A stretch of 64,000 nt of DNA from Eulemur rufifrons (GCF_041146395.1 NC_090990.1:44402001-44466000); one strand, 5' to 3'; shown: positions 11,026-22,459, numbered from the stretch's first letter. The notes: a model not told the origin generated them from the sequence alone. Numbers and translations are program-made.

Positions 11026-11885
11026 AGAAACAGGATGTGCGAAGACACCTCTTTGTAGAATAGCAGATCGTATCACCAGAACCACCCTTGGACCAGGCTG
11101 TTTGGAGAACCAGAGACTGTGGGGTACTGATAGGTGAAGGTGTTGAGAGGTGAGGCTGAAGAAGAAGCTGGGAGCCAGTCACAAAAACTTTGTAGAGTAC
11201 AATGTCCTCTACAAGGACCCTTGACAAAAGATGCAAGAAATGTTCCTAGAAGAGAGATTTTCTGTGAGGTTGGACTGTTATAGATCCATCATAAGTAAGA
11301 GTTTATGAAGTTCTGATCTTAGTCTAAGACTTATGTTGTGAAGGAACGTCTCAGTTGTGGTGCTTGTCCGTGCCTGGCCGGAAATGACAGTGGAACTCTG
11401 CAACAGTGGCATAAATAGACAAGTAAGGATGTACATACCCAAATAATCTCAAAAAAAAATATTGCCAGTTGGAACAATAAAGCACACTCATCCTTTATGA
11501 GCTTGGATAAGTAAAGCTTGGGTTGAAGGACATTTGGGAAGAAAGAGGAAGGGGCATCTATGTGAGCCAGCTTGGAACTGACACCCGGCTGTCCTCAGAT
11601 GTCCCAGAGCGCCCGACATTTGATGGAGCACTTTCCCCGCCACCGCCCCCTCTCCATTGGTGCTTGGCAGACGTTCAGTGGTGCTGCACTGACCCAGGCG
11701 TCCAAGCCAGGAAGTGAATGAATCCATTTTCCAATTAAAATGAAACTTCTCCAAAGGACCTGTTCACCCTGAGAAGAGAAATTTATCTTCCTGGCAGTCT
11801 GGCTTGTCTAGAATATGTCTGTACTCCTGAAACAGACTGAAAAAAAAAAGCCATTAGTTTGAATGAAAAAAGAGAAACCGGGACA
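11026..11885. other. Unique sequence
   Basis: Nothing recognised. A minus-strand frame at 10,889-11,236 overlaps the MIR and lacks any domain. Confidence 0.5.
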
Positions 11886-11889
11886 GTTC

Positions 11890-12780
11890 TTATTCACAAT
11901 CTCATTCATTTATCCATTCATTCCTTACTTTTATTTCCACAAGCTCTTATTTAGCTTATATATCTCTGCTCATTCATTCATTCATTTATTCAGTTAACAT
12001 TACTCATCTATATATCAGATACAATACTAGATCCTAGGAGTAGGGTGATTAAAAATAAATAGAGTTTCTCCTTTTGAGGAGCTTTCAGTCTAGTGAGAGA
12101 GACAGACATATAAGCAGATGATGGGAAGTACAGTGATAGGGGCTTAGCATAAGAGCATCTAGCTCAGCTTAGGTGAGTCAGGGACAATCTCATGGAGTGG
12201 TTAACACCAGAGTTGAATCCTAAATAATGAGTACATCTGTGTGTACACACACAAACACACACACAGACACACACCCTGTAGGTTCGGTTTTTCTGAAGAA
12301 CTCTAATTCAGGGAGTGAAGAGGTGGGAACCTCTTCATGAACTAATTGGGAGCTTAAATTATTATAGAAGGTTGATTGGCTATAAGGAATCAGAGATGAA
12401 GCGGTAGAAGATAACTCCTTCAGTAACTGGATCAACTGACATAGAAAATCAAGGAGGGGAAACACATCTGGGAGAAGACAACAGATTCTGTCATGGATAT
12501 GCAGTGGGAGATCCAGGAGATGTATATCAGAGGAGAGTTTGGATTGGAGTTTGAGATTTGGCATGCTATTCAACTTGTAGTTGGTTGGAATCTTGGGAGT
12601 AATTGAGATTTTCCAGGGAGTATGTGAGCAGTGAGAAGAGCATTTGGATGAGACCAGATCCCTGGGGAGCATGTGCAGTTAAAGACTAACTAAAGAAAAG
12701 GAGCTCACAGAGGAGACAGAAAAGGACTGATGAGAAGGGCATGAAGGGATGCAGGAGAGTGAGATGTTAAGGAAGACCTC
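11890..12780 (-). repeat. Long L2 LINE copy, antisense
   Basis: Start: 'tcattcattcattcatttat' and 'gaggagctttcagtctagtg', the reverse of the L2 end. The block from 12,350 contains 'ggattggagtttgagatttg' and 'gcagtgagaagagcatttgg', which parallel upstream L2 sequence. The two parts are separated by an imperfect CA tract and may be separate fragments of one copy. Confidence 0.65.
12240..12272. repeat. Imperfect (CA)n
   Basis: CA-rich run with interruptions, read as 'tacacacacaaacacacaca' and 'cagacacacaccc'. Confidence 0.85.
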
Positions 12781-13009
12781 CTCAGCGCTACACTTTTCCC
12801 AGTCTTCACCGTTCTTTTGTGTCTACTTCAAGACCTTCTCACCCTTTCCAAAACCTTCTCTGCCTCCCTCCCATAGATAGTGCTACCCACCCACAAGGAA
12901 TTATGTTGTCCACATCACTGTGGCATCTCTCTCATTTCCTCCGGACAGTTCTGCCTCATGTATGCTTTAGGGAGGCAGATGCCTGCTCTTACTACTGTGC
13001 TGAGCAGTA

Positions 13010-13210
13010 GAGATCCAAATTGTAGTCTGACCTTCCACTTATCTGATTTGTGTCCTGGGGACAATCATGATCTCTTTCTGGGCTTTAGTTTTTTACTCTG
13101 CAAGGTTAGGTTTATTATTTCTTGCCTTCCCTGCCTTCAAGAGTTATACAGATCAGATGAGATAATGCATGTCAAAGTGCTTTGAAAAATATGAAGCTCT
13201 GTAGCAGTAA
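13010..13210 (+). repeat. MIR SINE, sense
   Basis: 'tgtcctggggacaatcatga', 'gggctttagttttttactct', 'cagatgagataatgcatgtc' and 'aaagtgctttgaaaaatatg' follow MIR sense order. Confidence 0.7.
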
Positions 13211-13234
13211 CCAGAGTGAATCTTGTTGACTTAT

Positions 13235-13430
13235 CAGGCAGTCTACATTATTTCGTTTAATTCTCACAGCATCCTTGGAGGAAGATGCTAGTAATATGGT
13301 GTTTGAAGAAACTGGGGCTTAGAGAAATTAACTTATGTAAAGCTACACAGCTGGGCAGTGGTGAGGACAGTGATTAAACTCAGGTCCACTTGCCTCTAAA
13401 GTTGTTAGACTCCCCCTACTACAACCTTGT
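13235..13430 (-). repeat. MIR SINE, antisense
   Basis: 'tttaattctcacagcatcct', 'tttgaagaaactggggctta', 'taaagctacacagctgggca' and 'gattaaactcaggtccactt' are reverse MIR landmarks. It faces the preceding sense copy, so the two form an inverted pair. Confidence 0.8.
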
Positions 13431-13799
13431 TTTCCTAATATTTGTGGTTATGTCACACTCTTGGGCAAAGACAGCTTTGCTGAATATGATCAGTTTTCAC
13501 TAATATGGTAACATTGTTATGGTTGGGAAGTCAACTCTGTATGGATTAGAAATTTTCTTTTCTGTACAACAGTAGGTCTCCAGGGGAGGTAGGGGAGAGG
13601 GATGCATCTAAATCCAGCTTTTGAAAATTAAATAATTTAAATTATACAATGGAATTATTTCATTTTATAAATAAATTCTATGATGATACAGTTAAACAAA
13701 TCCTTCTCTAAAGAGAGTAATTTGTCTTGTCAATTCAGATTTTTGTTTCTTGTGTATCTTTCTCAGCAGTAGCATAGATATTTATTCTACTTGGCCTTT

Positions 13800-14075
13800 A
13801 GGCTTCAGCTTCCATCTCTCCCCCATGAAGCCTTTCTAGCCTCCCTAGACCCAAAGCCCTTTCCCTCCTCTGAGCCCCGTCCGTGATTACTCATTAGAGG
13901 CAGAAATATGGCCACACACAAAATATTATGATAAAATTATGAGGCTGACTCACCAAACCTTGGTATCAGGCTCATTACATTATTGTCATACATCATCTTG
14001 TTCATTACCTTTTCCTTTGTGTACATATTTCTCACCATTGTAACTTTCTTTTGAAAGGTCTTGGCTTTGGATTTT
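13800..14075 (+). repeat. L2 LINE 3' region, sense, diverged
   Basis: 'catgaagcctttctagcctc' resembles the L2 motif 'aggaagccttccctgac'. It is followed by a C-rich stretch and then 'catcatcttgttcattacct'. The ends are unclear. Confidence 0.45.
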
Positions 14076-14189
14076 TTTTTATAACTCCTGAAACATTTTG
14101 CATTTTTTTTTTTTCATGAGTTAGGCTTGGCTTTTGCCCTACAGAAGTGTGTCATTTTGAGGTGGATTTAGGTCCATGAATATATAATT

Positions 14190-14288
14190 AGGATACAGTG
14201 TGGGATGGAGAGATTCACAGAAAAGGTCATATCTGAGCTGGATTTGAATCAAGAGCCCATCCTTTGAAGTGAGGTAGCACAAGAATGG
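14190..14288 (-). repeat. L2 LINE fragment, antisense (upstream part)
   Basis: 'gatttgaatcaagagcccat' and the surrounding purine-rich text fit reverse-strand L2 ('gtcttgaaggatgag' in better copies). It appears to continue at 14,533 after an L1 insertion. Confidence 0.45.
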
Positions 14289-14531
14289 AAAAACAAGCCC
14301 CACATGTACTCACCATCAAATTGGCACTAACTGATCAACACTAAGGTGCTCACGTGGTAGTAATACTCACTGGGTGCTGATCAGGTGTCGGGGTGGGTAA
14401 ACCCACAACTAATGGAGACAGAGTGCACCGTATGGGGGAAGAGCATGCTGTAGCCCTGGCTCGGGCAAGGCAAAGGCACTACATGTAACCAAAATGTACC
14501 CCCATAATATTCTGAAATTAAAAAAAAAGAA
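14289..14531 (+). mobile_element. 5'-truncated L1 3' end, strepsirrhine type
   Basis: A roughly 240-bp segment ends in 'cccccataatattctgaaat' plus an A run. Internal phrases 'ggtagtaatactcactgggt' and 'agagtgcaccgtatggggg' match, from memory, the 3' UTR seen at the end of L1s in lemurs. The general plan of its tail (gtgcacc, acatgtaac, gtaccc, poly-A) parallels primate L1 tails. It contains no coding sequence. A clear target-site duplication was not found. Confidence 0.6.
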
Positions 14532-14532
14532 G

Positions 14533-14830
14533 TTTGATAAGGGGAGAAGATGGGATAGTCAGTCCATGTAGAGGCACCATCCTAAACACAAGTGTTACAA
14601 TAGAAAAGAACATAATGCATTTGGGGAGCGAGAGAAATAAGGTGAGAGCAGAGTGGAGGGGTTAGGAGAGAGGTGATGGGAGATGAGCCCAGAAAGGAAT
14701 CATAATAATGATAATGGCCACGTTGGAGCCAGTTGTTAAGTGGCCTGAGAGCCGTGCTAAGGGTTTAAAATGGGATTCTAGGCCATGAGGAGCTATCGAA
14801 CCATTTTCAACAAAGGAACGGAATGGAAAG
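14533..14830 (-). repeat. L2 LINE fragment, antisense (downstream part)
   Basis: 'ggtgagagcagagtggaggg', 'gttaagtggcctgagagccg' and 'atgaggagctatcgaaccat' resemble reverse L2 text about 400-600 bases upstream of the L2 terminus. Confidence 0.5.
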
Positions 14831-14834
14831 TTTT

Positions 14835-16005
14835 AAGTTTTTATTAAGATGCTTGTAGCAGCACAAACCTCTCAGCTTATCTTCCTGCCTGACTTGAAAT
14901 ATTTCTCGTGGTTCACTCTTTATCTCTGTGGATGGGAGTTTGAAACACACAATTGTTTCATTCAATCTGAGAAGTTTCTGGTTGGGATTTATGATCCACT
15001 CCATGTTTCCAGCATCATTTTTCTTTTGAGAATGATATTGGACATTAAGTTTCTTCCTGAAACATCTTTCCTCTCTGGGCGATCAGCCTAATTTGAAGTC
15101 TGAAACATAGAGTGAGGGTATGGTTTTGCACTTTCATGGGTAGTTCTGCTGGAAAACAACATTGTGAGTACTTGGAATGTGCAGGCAGGCTCATTTATTG
15201 AGTGGGGAATTAGGGAGCTCTGTCCCCTCCCTTTTGTTCACTGCACACAACAGATAACCCAGATAGAGTCCCTTTGCAAGTAATAATTAAATATTTGGAT
15301 GATCTTTTTTATCTGGTCATCCCAGTTTTCTCGTGTTGCTTGTAGATCCTGGTGTCATTGCAGTAGCTGCCTCATTTTCCCCACAAGTTCCCTTGGTGTC
15401 TAGAAGCAGCAGAAACCTCACAGCTTCCCTGGACGTGCTTTCCTGGACATTGCAGTGGGAGGGAAGGCGTGAAAGCTGCTTCTCTCTGCCCTGAGGCTGG
15501 CAGGGCGGCTGCTGCCTTGAATCTTGGACTTAACTACCCTACCTCCACCCTCTGCTGAGACCCGCAGCTGTGTGAGCTTTGAGTAGTAGCCTCCTCCCAA
15601 GAAATGCTGTGGTTTTATGAAGTAATAGATGATTTAGGGGAAAAAAAAAAAAAGCTGTTCTATTTCGTTGCTTTCAAGCCGGGGGATTGCTTAGCTCAAA
15701 GGATTGTTGTTGGAATGTAGAAGCCTTTCGTGCCAAGTCATACACCCCAAATCACTGCTGATTTTTTTTTTTCTTGAAAAGACTAGTTTTTGTTAGTTGC
15801 TTGGTAACTGGAGGATAGAAAGACTTAACTCATTCCGCACAGATAGCTCCTGGTTTGAACTGTGTTAAGCTATCACATAATGAGATAGAACTGAAGTTGG
15901 CCTGTGTTGAGGGCCTATCCCTGTGTTCTCTCTCTAACCTGTGTATCTGTTGTGCATTGAGGGTGTTGTTAGGTACATAGAAGTTAAGCGGGAGCTTCAG
16001 GGTAG
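14835..16005. other. Unique sequence
   Basis: No repeat recognised. 15,340-15,600 is more GC-rich and could be functional, but no exon signature with good splice sites was found. A 13-base A run is at about 15,642-15,654. Confidence 0.5.
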
Positions 16006-16009
16006 AAAC

Positions 16010-16205
16010 TGCAGCCTAGTGACGTAGTGGGAGGACAGAGTGCTCACTTTAGAGCTGGAAACCCTGCGTGACTTTGGCCAAGCCCTTGTGGTCTGATGCT
16101 CAGGTCCTCCACCGTAGTGTGAGAGGATTGTGCATTGCCTACACACCTCTGAACCACCCTGGGAATCAAATGAGATGAGGCACATGGGGACACTGCTGTA
16201 AACTG
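16010..16205 (+). repeat. MIR SINE, sense, diverged
   Basis: 'agagtgctcactttagagct', 'gcgtgactttggccaagccc' and 'atcaaatgagatgaggcaca' match MIR sense landmarks in order. Confidence 0.65.
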
Positions 16206-17650
16206 TGGAGGAAATAAGAGGTAATCACTGTGTCCTGATGCAGGCCCAATGGTTGCAAGAATAGAATTTATTCTGTAAGATTGAGGCCGTTGGCCTGGAC
16301 TGTGCTGGCTGGGGAGGAGGAGGCACAGAGAGATTTTCCCACAGAGCTGGATTAAAAATCCATCTATAGGGGCTGATATGCTCTTGGCCAACCTGGCATT
16401 TGATGACAAAGCACTTGTGAATCATGTATCCCAATATAAGAATTTCATGGGATCCTTGTAGAAGCCTGTCAGCATCTCAAAAGAAGGAATCAGGCTTCTG
16501 GAGATGTTCCCTCTCATCCAGACCCTTCCTCCTTCTCTTTGCTGGCTACTCTCCAGACTTTGCTTTTGCAGAGAAAGCAGGGAATACTGCCAGCTTCTCT
16601 TCTGAGACCACGTGCATTCTTAAGGATACCTCACACCTCTAACAGCATATTGTTTCTGGTTCCTCATCCCACGGAGAAGTTGGTTAGGCCTCAAGGTCGT
16701 GTAATATCAAGAAGAATGATGCTCCCTGGACCCCTCGCTTCTCCTACCCCCAGTGTCCCTTTTTGGCAGAAGGCCTGAAGTTCTCTGAGACGTTCTACTT
16801 GGGTTCCATTGTTACAGCCACCGTTTGGCTGCAGACTGAAAGCTCTCATTATATAATACAAGGTCTTTAATGACCATGTACAAGATCTCAGAAAATACTT
16901 TTCTGAGTTTAGGAAGATCGTTGAGCTTTGGCTTGAAGCACTGGTTGTTGCTGTAGTGGTTTGGCAGTTCATGTCTGGTGACGGGCCTTGGATTTCTGCA
17001 ACCTTTAGGTGGAGACTGCCTTTTCTCCTTCTCCCTGACCACCGATCTCTGAAACCACAGAACACATGGAAATAGATTTGGGGGATTATCCAAAAGGCAT
17101 ACTGGTAGTTTGACTCACATAGTTTCAAAGGCTACCACTTTCTGAGTGCAACTTGTTAGTATACAGAGGTAGTACTAGTTCATAGCTGTGTTAGGCATAT
17201 TTAATGTACTTTAAATTTTGCTTTATTTAAAATGTATAGATAGTCAAAGAGACATTTAGGATGGGTCCCTTTCCAAAAGCTTTCACCTAAATGCTTAGGA
17301 ATTTAAAACAAACAACAACAGAATGAAGTTAATATTTTGCCTTTTACATCTGAACCCTTATGGTGATGTTGTTTTAATAGGACCCTGTACCTGGAGTAGT
17401 GCCTGGTTTGTTTGTTGTACATAGATGTGTGTGTTCATCTAGTGGTAATAGGGAAACAGCGTGTAGGAAGAACTCACAGAATTTGAGGGTAGGTATAGGT
17501 AAAGGCCAGTTGCATGTGTGTAAAGTAGGTATAATAGCACTTAGGACTTTGTGGCCACTCTAAGGAGATGATTACACGTGTGGAAGCCCTTTATCAAATC
17601 TGAAGCACTCCTCACATAGGAGGGACTGGATGGTGAAGGCAAGCAGTTTG
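16206..17650. other. Unique sequence
   Basis: No clear repeat. Overlapping minus-strand frames of 145 and 93 codons near 16.7-17.1 kb lie in different phases over the same DNA and have no domain, so neither is called a gene. Confidence 0.5.
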
Positions 17651-17655
17651 TTTAG

Positions 17656-17710
17656 TAATTCAGCAAGTATTTATTGAGTGCCTACAATATATGACCCTGT
17701 AGTTGGTCCA
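17656..17710 (-). repeat. L2 LINE terminal fragment, antisense
   Basis: 'ttcagcaagtatttattgag' 'tgcctacaatatatgaccct' is the reverse of the L2 3' terminus. Confidence 0.65.
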
Positions 17711-18114
17711 GACGTATGTCTCTTTGGAACTTCTGCATTGTGGCCCATAGGTTCCCAAAGATACCTTTATGCTTATGACAAATTCCTTTTTCTTGTAGCT
17801 CCTTGAAGAGAGAATAATTGAAACCAGGCCATAGAAAGTTGCCTGGATGGTAGGAAACCTTTCTTGCTAGTGCTTCTGTCTTCTTTTCTCTTTATGAAGT
17901 TTTACTTCTCCAGGTGCTTGGCAGAAAATGGTGATGTCATAGTTTCCAAGTTTATCTCACCTCCAGTTCCATTCACAGGCAGAAGTTAAATGGCTTAATT
18001 TGGGTCCTGATTCTAAATTCCTGGGAGGAGGAACTTGATTGGCTCAGCTAGATCCCAGATCCATACCTGGTGCAGTCCAGAGCTTATACTAATAGTAAAA
18101 GGGCTAGAGTTGTG

Positions 18115-18161
18115 TCTACTCAGCAGCTGAGGGTCTACTCAGCAGCTGAGGGTCCACTCAG
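18115..18161. repeat. 19-bp tandem repeat, about 2.5 copies
   Basis: The unit 'tctactcagcagctgaggg' occurs at 18,115-18,133 and 18,134-18,152. A partial third copy ('tccactcag') follows. The first two copies are identical. Confidence 0.95.
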
Positions 18162-18194
18162 TTTGGAAAGAGGAGGAGAAACAATCATCAGATG

Positions 18195-18475
18195 TGGTGA
18201 AGAGGACAGATAGGATCCTTGACCTCACAGAGCTTATAGTCTAGCAGAAACAAAAGACATCACACAAATAATTGTGGGGTGGTAGGGGGCGTCTGACAGC
18301 CAGACCTAGAGCTGAGTAGGAGATCCTGGAAACCCTCCCCAAGGAACAATGTGTAGGGTTGTCAGAAGGGGGCAGGAGGACGTAGATGCTGGGAGGGAAT
18401 AGGGTGGTGGGTGAGGAACGAATGTTCTAGACAGAGGCAGCAAAGGAAAAGAAAAGCCTAGCTGTAAGAAAAAAT
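18195..18475 (-). repeat. L2 LINE 3' region, antisense
   Basis: 'cctcacagagcttatagtct' is the reverse of the L2 'agactgtgagctcc' region. Further on, 'gaatgttctagacagaggca' is the reverse of the L2 'tgcctggaatgttc' motif. Confidence 0.7.
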
Positions 18476-18529
18476 CTGGACATTTGGCAATGTAGAAGAA
18501 ATAAATCTTTAAGAATTGTTTGATTATGT

Positions 18530-18640
18530 GGCATTTCTCTCTGGCTTAGACTGGAAGTTCTTTGAGGGCAGAGACCATCTCATTCCATTGCCTTTGGAAC
18601 CATCTGGCATGTGGAGAATTTTACATGGCAGGGTACATTT
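18530..18640 (+). repeat. L2 LINE 3' end, sense
   Basis: 'cttagactggaagttctttg' 'agggcagagaccatctcatt' and 'aaccatctggcatgtgg' match the L2 terminal region. Confidence 0.7.
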
Positions 18641-18644
18641 GGTT

Positions 18645-19450
18645 TTGCTGGGTAATTGCTTAGTACATTTTCTTCCCAGCTTACAGTGTTAAAATTTTCT
18701 TATATGGCTCGAAGTGTATCCTTTCGCTGATCACTGGCAAGATGGATTGCATACCCTCCCAGAGCATGCTCTCTCTCCCTCCAGTTTGGCCAACAGGGAT
18801 AAAAGGGAAATTATGGTCATTTTTGGAAAGATCAATACTTGCCAGTTTTTCTTTCCTGTACAAGTACTGCTTTTATATCATTCCCTACCCCCACCAAGCC
18901 CCTGAACAGATGTTTTTATGGGCATTGTTGGCTGTGCTTTTGTTTTGAAAATTTTAAAACATTGAAAGAGGAGAGGGGTAGAAAAAACCCCATCGTTGAT
19001 TCTAATGTATATTTAATTTGGCAGAACTTGAGAGAGACTTGCTGGGATAAGGCGGGACATTTCTTTGATCTCCCAGACTTCTTATCGTGGAAGGCAACAG
19101 GTGTCACAGCACGGTATGTTAATTACAAGTTGGGTTTTATTTGCCATCTTCCATTCTCGGGTGTCTGTATATGTATTGCTTTCTTAACTCTCTTTGACTG
19201 GACACACTGTTTGTACATCTGCATGTGATTTTGCATACTTGAAACATCTTGAATCTATCTTCTACCTCCTCTGCACATGCCCAAACACTGTTGCCCCAAG
19301 AGGCCTGGAATGTGAGTATCCAAGGTGAAGACCATTCATTAAAATTGGACACATTTGAAGGAAATGTGAAAAATCCAGAGCGAAATGTAACTTTTTCCAA
19401 AGGCACTTTTTACATGGTGAATAAAAGAAAAAAATATATGTGTACACACA
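18645..19450. other. Unique sequence containing one exon-like segment
   Basis: No repeat recognised. It holds the 89-bp exon-like segment at 19,025-19,113 and a separate plus-strand open stretch at about 19,249-19,430. Neither is supported by a known family. Confidence 0.5.
19025..19113 (+). other. Candidate coding exon (weak)
   Basis: The segment is preceded by 'atatttaatttggcag', with a branch-point-like 'ttctaat' about 20 bases upstream. It is followed by the donor-like 'gtatgt'. Of the three phases only one is open. It reads 29 codons plus 2 bases, starting Asn-Leu-Arg-Glu and ending Gly-Val-Thr-Ala, and the split last codon is Arg whatever the third base is. I do not recognise the peptide, and no neighbouring exon was found. 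The open frame runs beyond both splice sites, which weakens the case. It could be chance. Confidence 0.2.
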
Positions 19451-19458
19451 CACACAGA
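19441..19458. repeat. Short (CA)n
   Basis: 'tacacacacacacag' abuts the left end of the DNA transposon fossil. Confidence 0.85.
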
Positions 19459-20233
19459 GTCATATGTTGCTTAATAACAAAGATATGTTCTGAGAAATGC
19501 ATCCTTCGGTGATTTTATTGTTGTTTGAACATCATAGAGTGTACTTGCACAAACCTAGGTGGGACAGCCCACTACACACGGAGGCTAATATGGTATGGCC
19601 TATCGCCCTTAGGTTACAAACTACAGCATGTTACTGTACTGAATACTGTAGGCAGTTGTGACACAATACTCACAATGGTGAGTATTTGTGTATCTAAACA
19701 TAACTGAACATAGAAAGGGATAGTAAAAATATATGGTATAAAAGATAAAGAAGGTATACCTATATAGGGCACTTACCATGAATGGCGCTCACAGGACTGG
19801 AAGTTGTTCTGGATAAGTCAGTGAGTGAGTGGTGAGAGAATATGAAGACCTAGGACATTACTGTATAATTGTTTTTTCTTCAATAATAAATTAACATTAG
19901 CTTACTGTAACTTTTTTACTTTATAAACTTTAAATTTTAACTTTTTGACTTTTATAATAACACTTAAACACAGATATGTTACGTAGCTGTACAAAATATT
20001 TTTCTTTATGTTCTTACTCTATAAGCTTTTCTCTGTTAAAATTTTTTCTTTTACTTTTTAAACTTTTTCATTAAAAACTAAGATATAAACATACACATTA
20101 GAGCTTACACGGGGTCAGGATCATCAAGGTGTCACTAGGTAATAGGAATTTTTCAGCTCCATTATAATCTTGGGTGACCACTGTTGTATATGCTGTCTGT
20201 CATTGACTGGAACATCTTTATGGAGGCGTGACT
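19455..20233. mobile_element. DNA transposon fossil with terminal inverted repeats
   Basis: The left end 'gagtcatatgttgcttaata' and the right end 'ctttatggaggcgtgactgt' are imperfect inverted repeats. Internal phrases 'gttctgagaaatgcatcctt', 'aacatcatagagtgtacttg' and 'gtatttgtgtatctaaacat' belong to a class II element common in primate genomes, whose family name I cannot assign safely. It is non-autonomous, with no transposase frame. Confidence 0.7.
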
Positions 20234-20257
20234 GTGTGTGTGTGTGTGTGTGTGTTT
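20231..20257. repeat. (TG)n microsatellite
   Basis: About 12 'tg' units begin at the right end of the DNA transposon. Confidence 0.9.
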
Positions 20258-21540
20258 ATTTGTGGCCCCTAAAATTAAGATGGGAGATATGTTTTTAAAG
20301 GAAGCTGATTTTAACTGGATGAGCATGTTATGGATTTGTTTTACTTTTTATATAAATGTACCCTACTCATCCCATACTATAAAAGTATGTATGTGGAAGT
20401 CAACAACTATTTTTCAGTAAATTATGAATGTTAAAAATAAAGTATGTGCTACATGACAGAGACTTTTACAAAATACTCATTGAGTGTGAAATTGCGGCTG
20501 CTATAATTAACGGAGTGGGTGTGTGCATGGATATATATAGACAGGTTGGACATGACATCTGTAAGTATGGGAGGTGTCTTGTCATCTTGACCTCAGATTT
20601 AAGGGGATGCACGGGGTGGGGGGGCAGGTCTTCTTATCTTGAAAAAGATTTAGAATCTGGTTGAACCAACCTGTGAGGAAGGGGGTCGTTTCCCTGAGGA
20701 CGGATCAAGCTGCATCATTTCGGGAGGCAGCTGGTGTATGTTAAAGTCAGCTCATGGGAGGCGGGCAGCAAATCCTACCCATTTTCCTCCTCATTTAAAC
20801 TCAGGGGAAGCTGGAAATAGCAGTACCATTTCCTCTGCGCTCCTCCTGTCTATCTCATTTCATAGATTTGGGCCTTTTCTTGTAGGCAGTTGATAAAGGT
20901 GCGATAGTTCAGCTGCAGGGGCTTCTAGCAAGGAGATAGCAGAGGACGTGTTTCACAAGCACGTCATTCTTCATGTCAGCCCCTCCTACACCCTCCTCCC
21001 GGTGAAATGATCATTAACCAAAGGTCTCAGGGTGAGGGGATATGAAAATGGCCTCTGCCAACCTCAGGTACTCACCCATCTCTGGCAGAGAGGACTCCGG
21101 AGGAATGGTCTGAACTTTACCCTGGAAGATGTAATTAGTCACCATTATCGTTATCACTGATGGGGAGAGCGGTATGTGGGTGAAGGTATCGTCTTGGTCA
21201 TTCCTCTTTTGGTGTGACATTAATTGTCCAAAGTTATTTCCGAGAGGACCTTTTTCTAGGTTTCTTTTTGATCATTTTAGCCAAACGGACCTGCTAGTCA
21301 AAGCAATGCTGTTTGGTGCGTGTATAGGCGGTATCCCATTGGCTTGTCAACTTTGAAGGCTCAAAAGTGGAGCTAGAGATGAAGGAGAATCTGGCTTTCC
21401 TTCTCTTTTTCTTTGGGTGTTGTTCCACTAAGTGCTTTGACTTTCTCCCTAATTCTTTCTGATGACTCTTGATATACTACACCCCATTTCTGGGTGTCTC
21501 ATGCTATATTTAGGCACCAAGGAGCGGGCTTTCTGAAGCT
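20258..21540. other. Unique sequence
   Basis: No repeat or exon recognised. 20,606-20,625 is a short G-rich run. Confidence 0.5.
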
Positions 21541-21544
21541 AGCT

Positions 21545-21713
21545 CTGGCAGAGATAGAGTGAAGTGCAGTGGCATACACACACTGGATTCTGCCACATGC
21601 TGTGTGTGTGGCCTGGGCATGTCTCTTCCCTTCTTTGAATCTCGCTCTCCTTATCTATAGAACGGGGATCATGATACCTATCTTGCAAGCTTGTTGTGAG
21701 AGTCCTATTAAGA
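21545..21713 (+). repeat. MIR SINE, sense
   Basis: 'ctggattctgccacatgctg' 'tgtgtgtggcctgggcatgt' and 'aacggggatcatgataccta' follow MIR sense order, ending against a MER20 copy. Confidence 0.75.
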
Positions 21714-21896
21714 CAGTCTTCCCAAACTAGCCTGATGATAAGTATCACCTGAGTCATTTATTCAAAGCACATATCCCCGGGACTTCTGGGTTTTAGCTTA
21801 CTGAATCAGAATGTCCGTGGGAGACCTGGGAGTTTGTATGTTTAGCAGATATCCTGGGTGGTCATGTGATCAGGTCAGTTTGGACAACATTGCCTA
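21714..21896 (+). mobile_element. MER20 (hAT-Charlie) fossil, sense
   Basis: The left end 'cagtcttcccaaactagcct' is a decayed form of the MER20 terminus (cagtggttctcaaact). 'tactgaatcagaatgtccgt' and 'gagtttgtatgtttagcaga' match its middle. Length is close to the family's roughly 200 bp. Confidence 0.65.
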
Positions 21897-22459
21897 ACAG
21901 AATGTGCGTGAAAGTAGTATATGACTCAGGTGCTCCATGCTTGTGAGGGATTGGAAGTATTTTAAAGGCCTAATGAATTTGTTGACTTTAAAAGTGGAGG
22001 GCTGCTTCTTCAGGTATCGTAACATTTTAACTGGTTGGGCATGTTAACATGTCTAGAGGCTCCATTCCCTGCCCAAGACAATCTCAAACCTTCAGGAAAC
22101 AAAAAGTTTAATGTTCAGAAATGATTTATTGGCTGTCCAGTCATCCCTGCTATCTTTTATTGGCCACGACACTCATGACTCATTGTATTTTCATTAGTAT
22201 AAATTGATAATCTGCCTTCCCCCACCATCCGCCCTCCAGAAGGGCTTCCCTCCAGCTTCCCTCTCATCCGGAGAGCAGAGCCTGTGACCTGGAGCACCAG
22301 CTTTCTCTGAAGATGGTTGCCCTCTGCCCTGGCCCACATACAGCTTCTATCTATCTCTCTCTCTCCTGTTGTTTACCTAATATCTCCATCTTTTTTTTCT
22401 CCCTTCTCTGTTTCAACCTGCAGCATATCCAGGTGAAACAAGGAACCCCTCTGAGCTTT

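Noticed and set aside
19249..19430. Open plus-strand stretch as a second exon downstream of the 19.0-kb candidate
   Set aside because: No acceptor or donor brackets it properly and it runs into the (CA)n and DNA transposon. The residue pattern alone is not evidence.
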